A DNA stretch of 64,000 bases from DATKFM01 sp963851215 (GCA_963851215.1 CAWKOG010000015.1:313347-377346), one strand, 5' to 3'; positions 8,221 to 18,722 are shown, numbered from the stretch's first letter. The notes: generated by a model not told the origin, from the letters alone. Made by a program: numbers and translations.

Positions 8221-8880
8221 TCAGGCCACGCCGATCAGCCGCGGCAGCGCTGCCATATCCTCGAACAGTTCGCCGCCGGCGCGGTGCATGCCCTCGCGGT
8301 CCACATAGGCAGCCGCGGCATACGCCATCACGCGCATGCCCGCGGCGATGCCAGCGGTGACGCCGGCCACCGAGTCCTCGACCACAATGCAATCGCCGGG
8401 GGCCGCGCCCATGGATTTGGCGGCGTGCAGGAACAGGTCCGGCGCCGGCTTGCCGTTCTTGACCATGGCCGAATTGTAGATCCGCCCGGCCACCCGCGGC
8501 ATCAGGCCGGAAGAACCGAGCGTGATGTCCATCTTCGCCATCTCGCCTGACGAAGCGACGCAATAGGGCACGCGCGCCGTGTCGAGCGCGTCGAGGGCTT
8601 CGAAGATGCCGGGAATCGGCGGCACGCCATGGCGGCGCAGCGTTTCGTGGGCAGCGTCATGCCAAGCATCGACCCAGCCCTCGGGCACCGGCCGGCCCAA
8701 TGCGGCCTCGATCACCTCGACGCAGGATTTGGTGGAGCGGCCGAGGAACTTCTGCATGCACTCCTCCATCGACCAGTCCAGGCCGAGGCCGCGCACCATG
8801 TCGTTCTCGGCCTGAAAGGCGATGGTCTCGCTATCAACGAGCACGCCGTCGCAATCGAAGATCACTAGCACGCTTTCCAC
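8221..8880 (-). CDS. HAD-superfamily phosphatase
   Basis: Haloacid-dehalogenase hydrolase, probably a sugar- or nucleotide-phosphate phosphatase. Motif I is FDCDGVLVDSE with the nucleophilic Asp, motif II is ASSGE, motif III is KNGKPAPDLFL with the Lys, and motif IV is CIVVEDSVAG with the acidic pair. The helical cap sits between motifs I and II. I place the start at the GTG at 8880 (VESVLVIFDCDG), giving 219 residues, because family members begin just before motif I. An ATG at 8973 in the same frame would add 31 unrelated residues. Substrate cannot be assigned from sequence. Confidence 0.88.
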   Translation of the reverse strand: MESVLVIFDCDGVLVDSETIAFQAENDMVRGLGLDWSMEECMQKFLGRSTKSCVEVIEAALGRPVPEGWVDAWHDAAHETLRRHGVPPIPGIFEALDALDTARVPYCVASSGEMAKMDITLGSSGLMPRVAGRIYNSAMVKNGKPAPDLFLHAAKSMGAAPGDCIVVEDSVAGVTAGIAAGMRVMAYAAAAYVDREGMHRAGGELFEDMAALPRLIGVA

Positions 8881-9029
8881 CTTTGGTTTGCCGGGGCTTC
8901 TTGGAAGGCGCGGATTACTAGCTGGAAGAGAGCAGCGGCGTCCAGACAAGATACAACTGTATGCCCGCAGCACTGTTCGCCTGCGCCAATCCTGGATATT
9001 GTCCGGACAATGCGAAGGAAGTCGACATT

Positions 9030-9983
9030 ATGGATCAGCAAACTGGTTGGATAGCGGATCACCGCGGCCACCGATATTGGACTGGTCCGCGATTTTGGAC
9101 GACCGTGGTCGACGGTACCAAAGTGGAGTATGTCACTGATCGACCTGTTGCGGCGTATGATTGCATCGCAACGGATGGAACACGCGTTACCGTGGTCTGC
9201 GCCGCACCATCCAGACCGGATGAAGAGCCGCTGTGGTTTTTGCCACGATCCGATGGAACATTTCTGGGCGGCAAGCTTGAGCCTTCCACAGATGGCCTGC
9301 GCTTCGTTGAAGCGCCAGTCCGTGGCCTGTCTGCGTCGATGTATTGGCAGGGTGGGGATAGAGGACGTTCGGTCGCCGGTGAACGCGGTGGCTTCCGATG
9401 GCACGGGCCTGCATTCGAAGCCGAATTGCATGGGCCGGCGGTCATAGAAAAGTGGCAAGGCCGGCGCCTCGCAATCCGAGGCTGCAGGTTCAGCGATGGA
9501 TCGCGAGGCAGCGTCTTGCCGGGGCTCCCGACCTTCGACATGACAAAATCGAAACTGATTCAGAACGAAGGACGATGGCGGCGACAGTTGCCTGATGGGT
9601 CCTGGTCTGATGGCGGCATCGAGATCATGTCGGCAGATATCGTATTCACCGATGACCCACCACGCCGGAAACGGCGGCTTGAAGTGCGTTCTCCGGACGA
9701 CGCTCCGTCATTGCGGACCGACCTCCTGAGTTCGCAGCGCATCGCGGACCGAGTGAAGAATATCTGCTTTGCCACAGATCTCTATCGTGCCCTCTGCAAC
9801 ACGGAATGGATGCGGAACGAGCGAAGATGGCAAACGTCGTGGCGCAGCGCCGGTGGCATCATTGCCGATCTTCGCGATTTAAATGAAGAATACACGGATT
9901 TCTACTGCAGCGGCGATGAAGGCGTCGTAGCGGAGGACGTCGCAGCCGAACTTCGCCTCTTGGGATGGACCGAGGCGTCGTAG
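9030..9983 (+). CDS. Conserved hypothetical with LGW-type C-terminal domain
   Basis: 317 residues from the ATG at 9030, chosen because AAGGAAG lies 8-14 nt upstream; an upstream in-frame ATG at 8961 has none. The N-terminal two thirds are unfamiliar, beta-rich and tryptophan-rich (RYWTGPRFWTTVVDG). The last 90 residues (ADRVKNICFATDLYRALCN, WQTSWRSAGGIIADLRDLN, DFYCSGDEG, RLLGW) resemble a small conserved proteobacterial domain usually found alone, of unknown function. Base composition is somewhat less GC-rich than the neighbours and two sizeable antisense frames overlap it, so transfer is possible. The conserved C-terminus makes the plus-strand gene the credible one. Confidence 0.75.
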   Translation: MDQQTGWIADHRGHRYWTGPRFWTTVVDGTKVEYVTDRPVAAYDCIATDGTRVTVVCAAPSRPDEEPLWFLPRSDGTFLGGKLEPSTDGLRFVEAPVRGLSASMYWQGGDRGRSVAGERGGFRWHGPAFEAELHGPAVIEKWQGRRLAIRGCRFSDGSRGSVLPGLPTFDMTKSKLIQNEGRWRRQLPDGSWSDGGIEIMSADIVFTDDPPRRKRRLEVRSPDDAPSLRTDLLSSQRIADRVKNICFATDLYRALCNTEWMRNERRWQTSWRSAGGIIADLRDLNEEYTDFYCSGDEGVVAEDVAAELRLLGWTEAS

Positions 9984-9995
9984 CGGAAACAACTT

Positions 9996-11681
9996 TCAAT
10001 TCCGCCCGCTTAACAGCCCCCTCGCAATGACCTGCGCCTGGATTTCCGCGGCGCCCTCGAAGATGTTGAGGATGCGGGCGTCGCAGAGGACGCGGGAGAT
10101 GGCGTATTCCTCGGCATAGCCGTTGCCGCCATGGACCTGCAGCGCGTTGTCGGCATTGGCCCAGGCGACGCGGGCGGCCAGCAGCTTGGCCATGCCGGCC
10201 TCTATGTCGCAGCGCTTGTCGCTGTCCTTCTGCCGCGCGGCGAACCAGGTGAGCTGGCGCGCCACCATGGTCTCCACCGCCATCCAGGCCAGCTTGTGGG
10301 CGACGCGGGGGAATTCGTAGATCGGCTTGCCGAACTGGACGCGGCCCTTGGCGTAGGCGAGGCCGAGCTCCATCGCGTTCTGCGCCACGCCGACGGCGCG
10401 GGCCGCCGTCTGTACGCGCGCCGATTCGAAAGTGGCCATGAGCTGCTTGAAGCCCTGGCCCTCGATGCCGCCCAGCAGGTTTTCCGCTTTCACCTCGAAG
10501 CCGTCGAAGGCCAGCTCGAATTCCTTCATGCCGCGATAGCCCAGCACGCGTATCTCGCCGCCGGTCATGCCCTTTGCCGGAAACGGATCCGTCTCCGTGC
10601 CCCGCGGCTTTTCCGCCAGGAACATGGAGAGTCCGCGATAGCCGGCCTCGTTCGCATCAGTGCGCGCCAGTAGCGTCATCACATCGCTGCGCGCCGCATG
10701 GGTGATCCAGGTCTTGTTGCCGGTGATGCGGTAGCTGTTGCCGTCGCGCACGGCGCGGGTGCGCAGGCTGCCGAGATCGGAGCCGGTGCCAGGCTCGGTG
10801 AACACGGCGGTCGGCAGGATCTCGCCCGAGGCCAGCTTGGGAAGCCATTTCTGCTTCTGCGTCTCGGTGCCGCCGAGGCGGATCAGCTCGGCCGCGATCT
10901 CGCTGCGGGTGCCCAGCGAGCCCAGGCCGATATAGCCGCGCGACAGTTCCTCCGTCACCACGCACATCGCCAGCTTGCCAAGGCCGAGCCCGCCGTAATT
11001 TTCCGGCACTGTCAGGCCGAAGATGCCGAGCTCCGCCAGCGCCTCGATCACCGACATCGGGATGTAGGCGTCCTGCCGGTGCCATTCGTGCGCATCGTCG
11101 CGATGATCGTCGGCGAAGCGGCGGAACTGTTCGCGGATCATGGTCAGGGAATCGTCGTCGAGCGCCGCGTCGCCGAATTCGCTGTCGGCGATGAGTTCGG
11201 CGAGGCGCATCAGCACGGCATTGCCGGCGCCGCTGCGTGTGAGCGCTGCCACGGACGGATCGGCGGCAAAGGCCGCCGCTTCGGCCTGCATGTCGAGATC
11301 GGACGGCCGCAGGATTTCGCCCTGGCTCATCGGCAGGCCGCCGGTCATCTGCGCGAGATATTCGGCGAATGCCGCTTGGCAGATCAGCGCTTCCCGCTCA
11401 CTTAACCGACCGCTGTCGCTGAGCCGTTGCGCCCAGCCCAGGGTCTGGCGCAGCGCGGTGACGTAGGTGGTGAGCCAGGACAGCCCATGCGCCGCGCGCT
11501 GTTCGCGGTCGAGCAAGTTTGCGTCGAGCTTGCCGCCCGGTGCGACCAGTTGCTCAACAGTTGAGCGCGCCTTCGCGGCATAGGCTTCAGCCGCCGTTAG
11601 CGCCCGCGCGCAGAGCGGAAGCAAATCGGGCATGACAGGGACGTCAGAACTCACGGAGGGAGACTTCGCTTGTTGAGGCAT
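9996..11681 (-). CDS. mcd: Methylsuccinyl-CoA dehydrogenase
   Basis: Flavin enzyme oxidising (2S)-methylsuccinyl-CoA to mesaconyl-CoA in the ethylmalonyl-CoA pathway. At 561 residues it is much longer than ordinary acyl-CoA dehydrogenases (about 380). The extra N-terminal helical domain (about residues 1-165) is characteristic of Mcd. The dehydrogenase part has EENYGG-like VPENYGGLGLG, AVFTEPGTGSDLGSL, KTWITHAARSD, the FAD/dimer region QFGKPIYEFPRVAHKLA, and LQVHGGNGYAEEYAISRVLCDARI. It lies 148 bp downstream of ccr on the same strand, with a repeat between them; ETF genes are 4 kb away. The assignment rests on length plus context. Start ATG 11681 has no clear ribosome-binding site; Met17 is an alternative. 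Confidence 0.92.
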   Translation of the reverse strand: MPQQAKSPSVSSDVPVMPDLLPLCARALTAAEAYAAKARSTVEQLVAPGGKLDANLLDREQRAAHGLSWLTTYVTALRQTLGWAQRLSDSGRLSEREALICQAAFAEYLAQMTGGLPMSQGEILRPSDLDMQAEAAAFAADPSVAALTRSGAGNAVLMRLAELIADSEFGDAALDDDSLTMIREQFRRFADDHRDDAHEWHRQDAYIPMSVIEALAELGIFGLTVPENYGGLGLGKLAMCVVTEELSRGYIGLGSLGTRSEIAAELIRLGGTETQKQKWLPKLASGEILPTAVFTEPGTGSDLGSLRTRAVRDGNSYRITGNKTWITHAARSDVMTLLARTDANEAGYRGLSMFLAEKPRGTETDPFPAKGMTGGEIRVLGYRGMKEFELAFDGFEVKAENLLGGIEGQGFKQLMATFESARVQTAARAVGVAQNAMELGLAYAKGRVQFGKPIYEFPRVAHKLAWMAVETMVARQLTWFAARQKDSDKRCDIEAGMAKLLAARVAWANADNALQVHGGNGYAEEYAISRVLCDARILNIFEGAAEIQAQVIARGLLSGRN

Positions 11682-11689
11682 TGAGAGTC

Positions 11690-11822
11690 TAGCCGCAGAT
11701 GAACGCAGATAAACGCGGATTCTTCCAGGAGTTCAATTAACTCGCTGAGGGCAGATTTATGTGTTCCGCGCGCGGCCAAACCTGGCGGAGCATCTGTGTT
11801 TATCTGCGTTCATCTGCGGCTA
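11690..11822. repeat. Inverted repeat between mcd and ccr
   Basis: Two 30-nt arms, 11690-11719 and 11793-11822, are inverted copies with two mismatches, separated by 73 bp. Their core reads AACGCAGATAAACGC on one side and the complement on the other. This matches a short element I know as widespread in environmental bacterial genomes (core ATCTGCGTTCATCTGCGG). It could fold in the ccr-mcd transcript as a stem-loop. No mobility gene accompanies it. Confidence 0.8.
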
Positions 11823-11829
11823 AACAGAC

Positions 11830-13110
<1,281 letters not shown>

Positions 13111-13193
13111 CGCTGGGCCTCCTCGCGAGCATCCTGTATTCCACGCTGCCACCGGCGAGCGCCATTATTTGCTTAGCGAGTGCAGCATAATTT

Positions 13194-13221
13194 CGCAACG
13201 CAGTATAGCAGATTTGTTGCG
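13194..13221. promoter_or_regulatory. Inverted repeat upstream of ccr
   Basis: CGCAAC (13194-13199) and GTTGCG (13216-13221) form a spaced inverted repeat about 85 bp upstream of the ccr start. Pathway genes are acetate-regulated in related bacteria, so an operator is plausible, but the half-sites are only 6 bp and this could be chance. Confidence 0.25.
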
Positions 13222-13352
13222 CTGAAGAGTCCATCAGCGCAAGAATTAGGCTGAATCACCAGCCGCTGAAGCAATTTTATTGCTGTCATCGCAGCAGTCC
13301 CTGTGGGAGCACGCAAGAATATTGCGTTGCGGCAGCTCGCGGTGGGGCGGCT

Positions 13353-13688
13353 CTATTCCCCGCCCAGTTTCCAGGCGCCGTCCTCCCGGGCCATGGTCAT
13401 GGAGGTGCTGTTGCTGCCGTCGGCGGCGCTGAAGAAGAGGATGGCGCGGGTTTCGTAGAGGAAGACTTTCTTCAGGTCGGCAAGGAAGGCGTCGGCGTCC
13501 GAGTAGCCGGCCAGCAACATCATCTTCACCTGGGGCAGTCCCTCGGCCGTCATCATCTGCTGGCCGGGATGGTTGGCGACAATGCCGGCCTTGGCGGCGG
13601 CCACGTCGCCGGCCACCAGGGCATCGATGCGCAGCCAGCCGATCAAAGCTGAACGGCTGATGGCTCCTGGCTGCCGGCGAAAAGACAA
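13353..13688 (-). CDS. Small hypothetical protein
   Basis: 111 residues. The middle and end (ADAFLADLKKVFLYETRAIL, then a short beta region ending in MTMAREDGAWKLGGE) look like a real folded domain, loosely resembling SnoaL/NTF2-like endings. The first 20 residues overlap the 3' end of the hydrolase gene and are unconvincing, so the true start is probably shorter. No signal peptide and no recognisable family. Same strand and immediately downstream of the frameshifted hydrolase. Confidence 0.4.
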   Translation of the reverse strand: MSFRRQPGAISRSALIGWLRIDALVAGDVAAAKAGIVANHPGQQMMTAEGLPQVKMMLLAGYSDADAFLADLKKVFLYETRAILFFSAADGSNSTSMTMAREDGAWKLGGE

Positions 13689-14576
13689 TCGAAGAGTTCC
13701 CGCGCCAGGCCGGCGTCAACCAGATCGTCGAAGTCATGGTCGGCGTTGCGCAGAACATGGAGGGAGTATGACGTGCTGTAGCCGAGCGCGCGCGACGCCC
13801 GGGTCATGGCTTCGACCCAATAGGCCGCGCGCTCGATCCGGTTGCGTCCCTGCATCGAGTTCGAGCTTGTCCGAGCGGTTGAAGGCGCCATCGCGGCTGA
13901 TGTCGTCCTCGCCAACGAAGACGCAGGCGGGCACCCGCAGGAATTCCCGCGGCTCCAAAGTCAGCCCATAGGAGTCCGATGTCGGCCGGATGCCGTAGGG
14001 ATAGGGCTGATCGTCGGTGGGGAGCGTGTACCAGCCCGCCGCGCTCAGCCCGAGGCCGGCGACATCCTGGGGATAGGCCATGGCGTAGCGATGGGCGAAC
14101 TGCGCGCCGCCGGAATGGCCGTAGAGATAGAATTTCGACGACACCAGCTCCGACTCGAAGATGACATGGCTGATGAGCCGCTGCAGCGCCAGATCGGCTC
14201 GCCCGCCGCGGCCGCGCCGGCCGAGCCGCTGATAGTCGCCATAGCGGTAGTCGCTGAACACCGGCGCCAGCACGACCACGCCCCTGCGTTCGGCCATCCT
14301 GGCAAAGGCCTCAACATGCTGGCGCGCGTTGCGGGAAATGCCGTGGATCGAAACCAGCAAAGGTGAATCGGGCCGCAGGTCTTTGGGAATATAGAGATAG
14401 TATTTATTCCTGTCGTCGAGTTCCCGCTGCAGGATCTTGCCGCGGTCGTTGTCGGCGCGGGCATGCAGGCTGACCGCGGCGCCTGCGCCGGCGGTGACAA
14501 AGCCGAACAGCAGCCGCCGCCGCGACAGCGCGGAGGCGGGCGTTTTGTACAGCTTGTTTACACCGCGATGCTTCAT
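13643..14576 (-). pseudogene. Tat-type alpha/beta hydrolase, one frameshift
   Basis: Secreted alpha/beta-hydrolase resembling PHB-depolymerase/feruloyl-esterase-like enzymes. The N-terminus carries a twin-arginine-like signal (SRRRLLFGFVTAGAGAAVSL). The nucleophile elbow GHSGGAQFAHR, an oxyanion-type segment VSIHGISRNARQH and acidic VFVGEDDISRDGAFNRSD are in the first frame. The C-terminal part, QGRNRIERAAYWVEAMTRAS to the His-containing NADHDFDDLVDAGL, is in the +1 frame. Removing the C at about 13863 joins them into a 310-residue protein of normal build, so this is a single-base insertion, possibly a sequence error. Confidence 0.75.
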
Positions 14577-14748
14577 CGATTTACGCTCGGCATTAATGGT
14601 GAATGACGCCGACGATCACGCAATATTGCAGCAAATGCGCGGGAATTAGGATATAGTCCTCCTGGAGCAAAAACCAGAGCGCCAAAGGCGCCTGAACTAA
14701 AGAAGAAAAGCGGGGCCTTCGAACCGCGTGTGGATTGGAGTAGGTGAC

Positions 14749-15888
14749 GTGGGGATTGTGCAGTCGATTGGCGAAGCCAAGCCGTTGGACGCGGCGAGGC
14801 TGGGCCGGGCCAAGATCGCGTATGCGACGCATCGCGTTCAGCTCAGGGATATCCAGACACTGATCGCCAGCGATTTGGCCGCGCCGCGCGCCGGCGACCT
14901 GGTGCTGGCCCGGGTCGGCCGCATCGGCCAGCACCGGCGGATCGAGCTGCGCAACGGCCGCCGCGCCATCCTGTTCGAAGGCGATGAGATCGTGCTCTGC
15001 TACGGCAACCGCTATGCCCCCGATCAGTTCGAGGCCTATGTGCCCGGCGATCTCGGGCCCTGCCAGATGGCCGCCGCGGGCGGCGTCGCCGGCCGCGTCG
15101 TCGCCTCCCACGCGCGGATGAAGGCGCCGACGGAGATCATGCCGCTGGGCCTGCTGGCCGATCGCCACGGCAAAGTGATCAATCTCAACCGCTACGCCCT
15201 GCGGCCTCGCGGCGCGCAGGTCAGCGCGCCGATCTTTGCCGTCGTCGGCACGTCGATGAATGCCGGCAAGACCACCGCGGCAGCCTATCTTGTGCGCGGC
15301 CTGGCCCAGTCGGGACTGCGGGTCGGTGCGGCGAAGGTCACGGGCACCGGCGCCGGCGGCGATCTCTGGCATATGACGGATGCCGGTGCGGCAGCGGTGC
15401 TCGATTTCACCTATGCGGGCCATGCCACGACCTATCTGGCCGATGATGCGGCGCTGCAGGAAATCTTTCTGACGCTGACCGGCGAACTGGATGCCGGCGG
15501 CGCCGACGCCATCGTCATCGAGATCGCCGACGGCCTGAACCAGACGGAGACCGCGCGGTTGGTCACCTCGCCGCTGTTCCGCCAGCGGGTGTCGGCGATC
15601 GTCTTCGCCGCCGCCGATGCGATGGGCGCCAAGGCCGGCTATGACTGGCTGCTGCGGCATCAGCTGCCGGTGGCCGCGGTCAGCGGCTTGATGACGGCGT
15701 CGCCTTTGGGCGCCCGCGAAGCGGCGCAGACCGTTGCCGCACCGGTGCTCGGCATCGACGACTTGGCCTCACCGGAGCGCATCGCGCAGGTGTTCCGCCC
15801 GTATATCGACGCGCGGCGGCCCGCGCCGGCGTTGCCTGTGGCGCGCCGCGCCGAAGGCCTGGACCTCCCGGCGGAAATGCACGCATGA
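14749..15888 (+). CDS. BioD-like P-loop NTPase, unknown role
   Basis: About 379 residues from the GTG at 14749, chosen because GGAG lies 9 nt upstream; an in-frame GTG at 14728 is the alternative. The first 150 residues form a beta-rich domain of unknown type (VGRIGQHRRIELRNGRRAIL). Residues about 165-340 are a P-loop domain with GTSMNAGKTTAA, the spacing GT-x4-GKT seen in dethiobiotin synthetase/CobQ-type NTPases rather than classical Walker A. Then come VTGTGAGGD and a switch-like VIEIADGLNQTETARL. Its stop overlaps the ATG of the ABC protein (15885), so the two are translationally coupled and probably act together. Substrate unknown. Confidence 0.8.
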   Translation: MGIVQSIGEAKPLDAARLGRAKIAYATHRVQLRDIQTLIASDLAAPRAGDLVLARVGRIGQHRRIELRNGRRAILFEGDEIVLCYGNRYAPDQFEAYVPGDLGPCQMAAAGGVAGRVVASHARMKAPTEIMPLGLLADRHGKVINLNRYALRPRGAQVSAPIFAVVGTSMNAGKTTAAAYLVRGLAQSGLRVGAAKVTGTGAGGDLWHMTDAGAAAVLDFTYAGHATTYLADDAALQEIFLTLTGELDAGGADAIVIEIADGLNQTETARLVTSPLFRQRVSAIVFAAADAMGAKAGYDWLLRHQLPVAAVSGLMTASPLGAREAAQTVAAPVLGIDDLASPERIAQVFRPYIDARRPAPALPVARRAEGLDLPAEMHA

Positions 15889-17708
15889 GCGACACGGCCG
15901 CGCCGGCCGTCGACAATCCGGCCACGACGGCCAACGACAATGGCGGCGGCGCGGCGGTGCCGGAGTCTGCCGCGCCCGCCGCGCGGCTGCCGCGCATCCT
16001 CCGGGGCGTGCGGCGGCGCTACTTCCTGATGCTCATCGCCAATGGAGTCCTCCAGACCGCTGTCACGGTCGGCGCGGCGCTGCTGGTGCGCCGTTTCTTC
16101 GACGGCGTCGCCGGGGGCGCTCCGGCTGACGATGGCGGACTTCTGCTGGATCTGCCGCGGACCGCGGGCGTGCTTTTGCTGCTGGCGCTGGTGCTGGTGG
16201 CGCTGCGGGTCATCGAACGCCGCTGGGGCGAGGCCATGGCACAGGATTATGCGGTCACGGTCCGCCTGCGGCTGTTCGATGCGGTGGCGCGGATTCCCCT
16301 GTGGACGCTGAAGAAGCGCAGCCGCGGACCGATGCTGCTGCGTTTCGCCTCCGACATCAGCGCCGTGCATGATTGGGTCGGGCGCGGCCTGGCGCGGCTG
16401 ACGGTGGGCGGCATTGCCATGGCCGGCGTGCTCCTCGGCCTGTTCGTCCTCGATCCCTGGTTCGCCGGCGCGGTGCTGGGCGTGCTGGTGCTAGGCGTGG
16501 CCGTCACGCTGGCGGTCGGACCGCTGCTGGAGCGGCGGGTGTTCGAGCTGCGCCGCAGCCGGGGCAAGCTGGCGGCCCAGGTGGCCGACAAGCTGGAGAC
16601 CCTGGCGCTGCTGCGCGTCTTCGACCGCGAGGCCGAAGAGCGCCGCCTGCTGAAGCGGCAGAGTCGCAAGGTGGCGCGCAACGCCGTGGCGCGGGCCGGT
16701 TATTCGGCCCTGGTGCGAGTGCTGCCGGAGGCGGTCTATCTCGGCGCGCTGACCGCGATCCTGGTGCTCGCCGCGCACCGTCTGGCCGCCGGCGCCGGCA
16801 GCATCGGCGCGCTGGCCGGCGCCTTGATGCTGCTGGGCCTGCTGGTGTTGCCGCTGCGGGATCTCGCGCGGGTGTTCGATTTCTACCAGAACTTCAAGGT
16901 GGCGCGGCGCAAGCTGGAACAGATCCTGGCCGAGGCCGCCGAGAACGACCGGGTGAAGCCGACCAAGCGCGTGCCGCTGTCGGGTGCCCTGATGTTCCGC
17001 CGGGTTACGGTTGACGGCATGCTGGACGGCTTTTCCGCCCGCGTCACCTCGGGCCTCAACATCGCGATCGTCGGGCCGACCGGCGGCGGCAAGTCGCTGC
17101 TGCTGGCCCTGGCGGCCGGGCTGGCGCGGCCCGACAAGGGGCGGGTGCGGCTCGACGGCGTGGCGGTGGACCGGCTGCCTTCGGGCGTGCTGGCGCGCAA
17201 TGTGGGCATGGTCTCGGCGGAGTTGCCGCTGCTGCGGGGCACGATCCGCGACAACCTGATCTACCGCGACGTGTCCGCCAGCGAAGAGGAGGTGGAGCGC
17301 ATGATCCGCGCCTTCGGCCTGAATGTGCTGGCGCGCGACCTGCCGGACGGCCTCGATACTGGCATCGCCGATGGCGGCGTCGACCTCTCCGCCGGCACCG
17401 CCCAGCGCATCCATTTGGCCCGGGCCATGCTGGGTCGGCCGAAGCTGGTGCTGCTCGACGAGCCCGACCGGGGCCTAGACGCCGAAGGCCGCCGCGCCCT
17501 CAGCCGCGTGCTGGCGGAGCGCCGCTGCACGGCACTGATCGCCACCCAGGACCTGGAACGAGCCCGCGGCTGCGACCGGATCTGGTACGTGGAGAGCGGT
17601 CGGCTGATGGAGGAAGGGCCGGCGGCCGAGCTGCTGGACGGCGACGGCGCGGCGGCGCGCTATTTCGGCCTCGTGCCCGGCGGCCCGCGGCTGACGGCGG
17701 TGTCGTAG
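15885..17708 (+). CDS. Fused permease-ATPase ABC protein with degenerate NBD
   Basis: 607 residues: a polar N-terminal tail, a six-helix exporter-type membrane domain (about 50-350), then a nucleotide-binding domain. Walker A GPTGGGKS and Walker B LVLLDEPDRGLD with the catalytic Glu are intact. Other motifs are altered: the Q-loop reads VSAELPLL instead of a Gln-containing motif, the signature is LSAGTAQRIHLARA instead of LSGGQ, and the H-switch reads IATQDL with Gln in place of His. The combination suggests binding with poor hydrolysis, or a regulatory role. It overlaps by 4 bp the BioD-like NTPase gene, which may supply or control energy coupling. Substrate unknown. Confidence 0.85.
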   Translation: MSDTAAPAVDNPATTANDNGGGAAVPESAAPAARLPRILRGVRRRYFLMLIANGVLQTAVTVGAALLVRRFFDGVAGGAPADDGGLLLDLPRTAGVLLLLALVLVALRVIERRWGEAMAQDYAVTVRLRLFDAVARIPLWTLKKRSRGPMLLRFASDISAVHDWVGRGLARLTVGGIAMAGVLLGLFVLDPWFAGAVLGVLVLGVAVTLAVGPLLERRVFELRRSRGKLAAQVADKLETLALLRVFDREAEERRLLKRQSRKVARNAVARAGYSALVRVLPEAVYLGALTAILVLAAHRLAAGAGSIGALAGALMLLGLLVLPLRDLARVFDFYQNFKVARRKLEQILAEAAENDRVKPTKRVPLSGALMFRRVTVDGMLDGFSARVTSGLNIAIVGPTGGGKSLLLALAAGLARPDKGRVRLDGVAVDRLPSGVLARNVGMVSAELPLLRGTIRDNLIYRDVSASEEEVERMIRAFGLNVLARDLPDGLDTGIADGGVDLSAGTAQRIHLARAMLGRPKLVLLDEPDRGLDAEGRRALSRVLAERRCTALIATQDLERARGCDRIWYVESGRLMEEGPAAELLDGDGAAARYFGLVPGGPRLTAVS

Positions 17709-17720
17709 GCGCCGGCCAAT

Positions 17721-18722
17721 TCAGGGCTTTGCTCGCCTCATCGCCATGCGGCGCCAGTCGCGCGGGGCATGGCCGGTCCAGCGGGTAAATGCCCGGGTGA
17801 AATGCGCGGAGTCCGAATAGCCGAGATCCAGAGCGACGGCGGTGATCGGCTGCCGGGGATCGGCCATAAGGGCGGCGGCCTGGCGGGCCAGCACGCGGCC
17901 TAGAATTTCGTCGAAGCTGGTTTCCAGCCGTGCGAGCTGGCGCTGCAGGGTGCGCCGGCTGAGGCTCAACCGCCGGCAAAGCCAATCGATCCGTGGCCGG
18001 CCCTCGAGCAGGGCAAGAGCGAGGAGATGCTCGACGCAGGCGACCAGGTCGGCGGCGTCGGGCACCTCGGGCCCGCTATCGGCGGCGCTCGGGCGCCGCA
18101 CCGGGTTTGGCAGCTCGAGAAGTTCGGCGGCGAAGGTGACGCCGGCGACCTCGCCCCGCTCGATCGTGCAGTGCAACGCATCCTGCACGGAGGCCCGCTC
18201 CGGCAATGCAGTGCCAGTCAGCTCGACGCGCACCGGTTGCCACGCGGCGCCGGCAAAACGCCGGAAGAGGTCCAGCACATAGCCAAGGGCCAGGATCTCA
18301 TTTTTTTGCCTTCCGATCACGGCCGCATCGGTCACGCGATAGGTCCACTTTGCCAAGCGCCCTTGGCGCACCAAGCCTATCGATGTCGCGGATTGCAGCA
18401 GGGAGCCGATCAGATCGATGCTGCTGTGGATAGCCGTTTCCAGGCGCGGCGCGTCGAGCATGCGCTGGCCGTAATTGCCGAGGCCCGGGACGCCCGCCTT
18501 GACGGAAAGGCGGGCGGGAAGCGCGTCATCGCCGATCTCGCGCGCAGCACATTCCAGGAGGCGCAACTGGTCGCGGAGCAGAATGAGCCGCTCCGGCTGA
18601 TCGAGGATTCCCAGGGGGAGTTCGGCATGGCGGAAGACCCTCGCGACGGAGCCGCCCGCCCGCTCCACCTCCTCGGCGATCGGTCCGATGGACCGCGCCT
18701 TGGTCAGCCCGACATTCTCCAT
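17721..18722 (-). CDS. AraC-family transcriptional regulator
   Basis: 333 residues from the ATG at 18722, which follows GGAGAA; the in-frame start at 18779 has no site. The N-terminal 230 residues form the arabinose-binding-type/OruR-like sensor domain. The C-terminal HTH_18 pair is clear: first helix-turn-helix in DWLCRRLSLSRRTLQRQL, second in ITAVALDLGYSDSAHFTRAF, then the family signature RWTGHAPRDWR. It is convergent with the ABC protein (12 bp between stops) and divergent from the DUF2380-like gene; its target is unknown. Confidence 0.9.
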   Translation of the reverse strand: MENVGLTKARSIGPIAEEVERAGGSVARVFRHAELPLGILDQPERLILLRDQLRLLECAAREIGDDALPARLSVKAGVPGLGNYGQRMLDAPRLETAIHSSIDLIGSLLQSATSIGLVRQGRLAKWTYRVTDAAVIGRQKNEILALGYVLDLFRRFAGAAWQPVRVELTGTALPERASVQDALHCTIERGEVAGVTFAAELLELPNPVRRPSAADSGPEVPDAADLVACVEHLLALALLEGRPRIDWLCRRLSLSRRTLQRQLARLETSFDEILGRVLARQAAALMADPRQPITAVALDLGYSDSAHFTRAFTRWTGHAPRDWRRMAMRRAKP

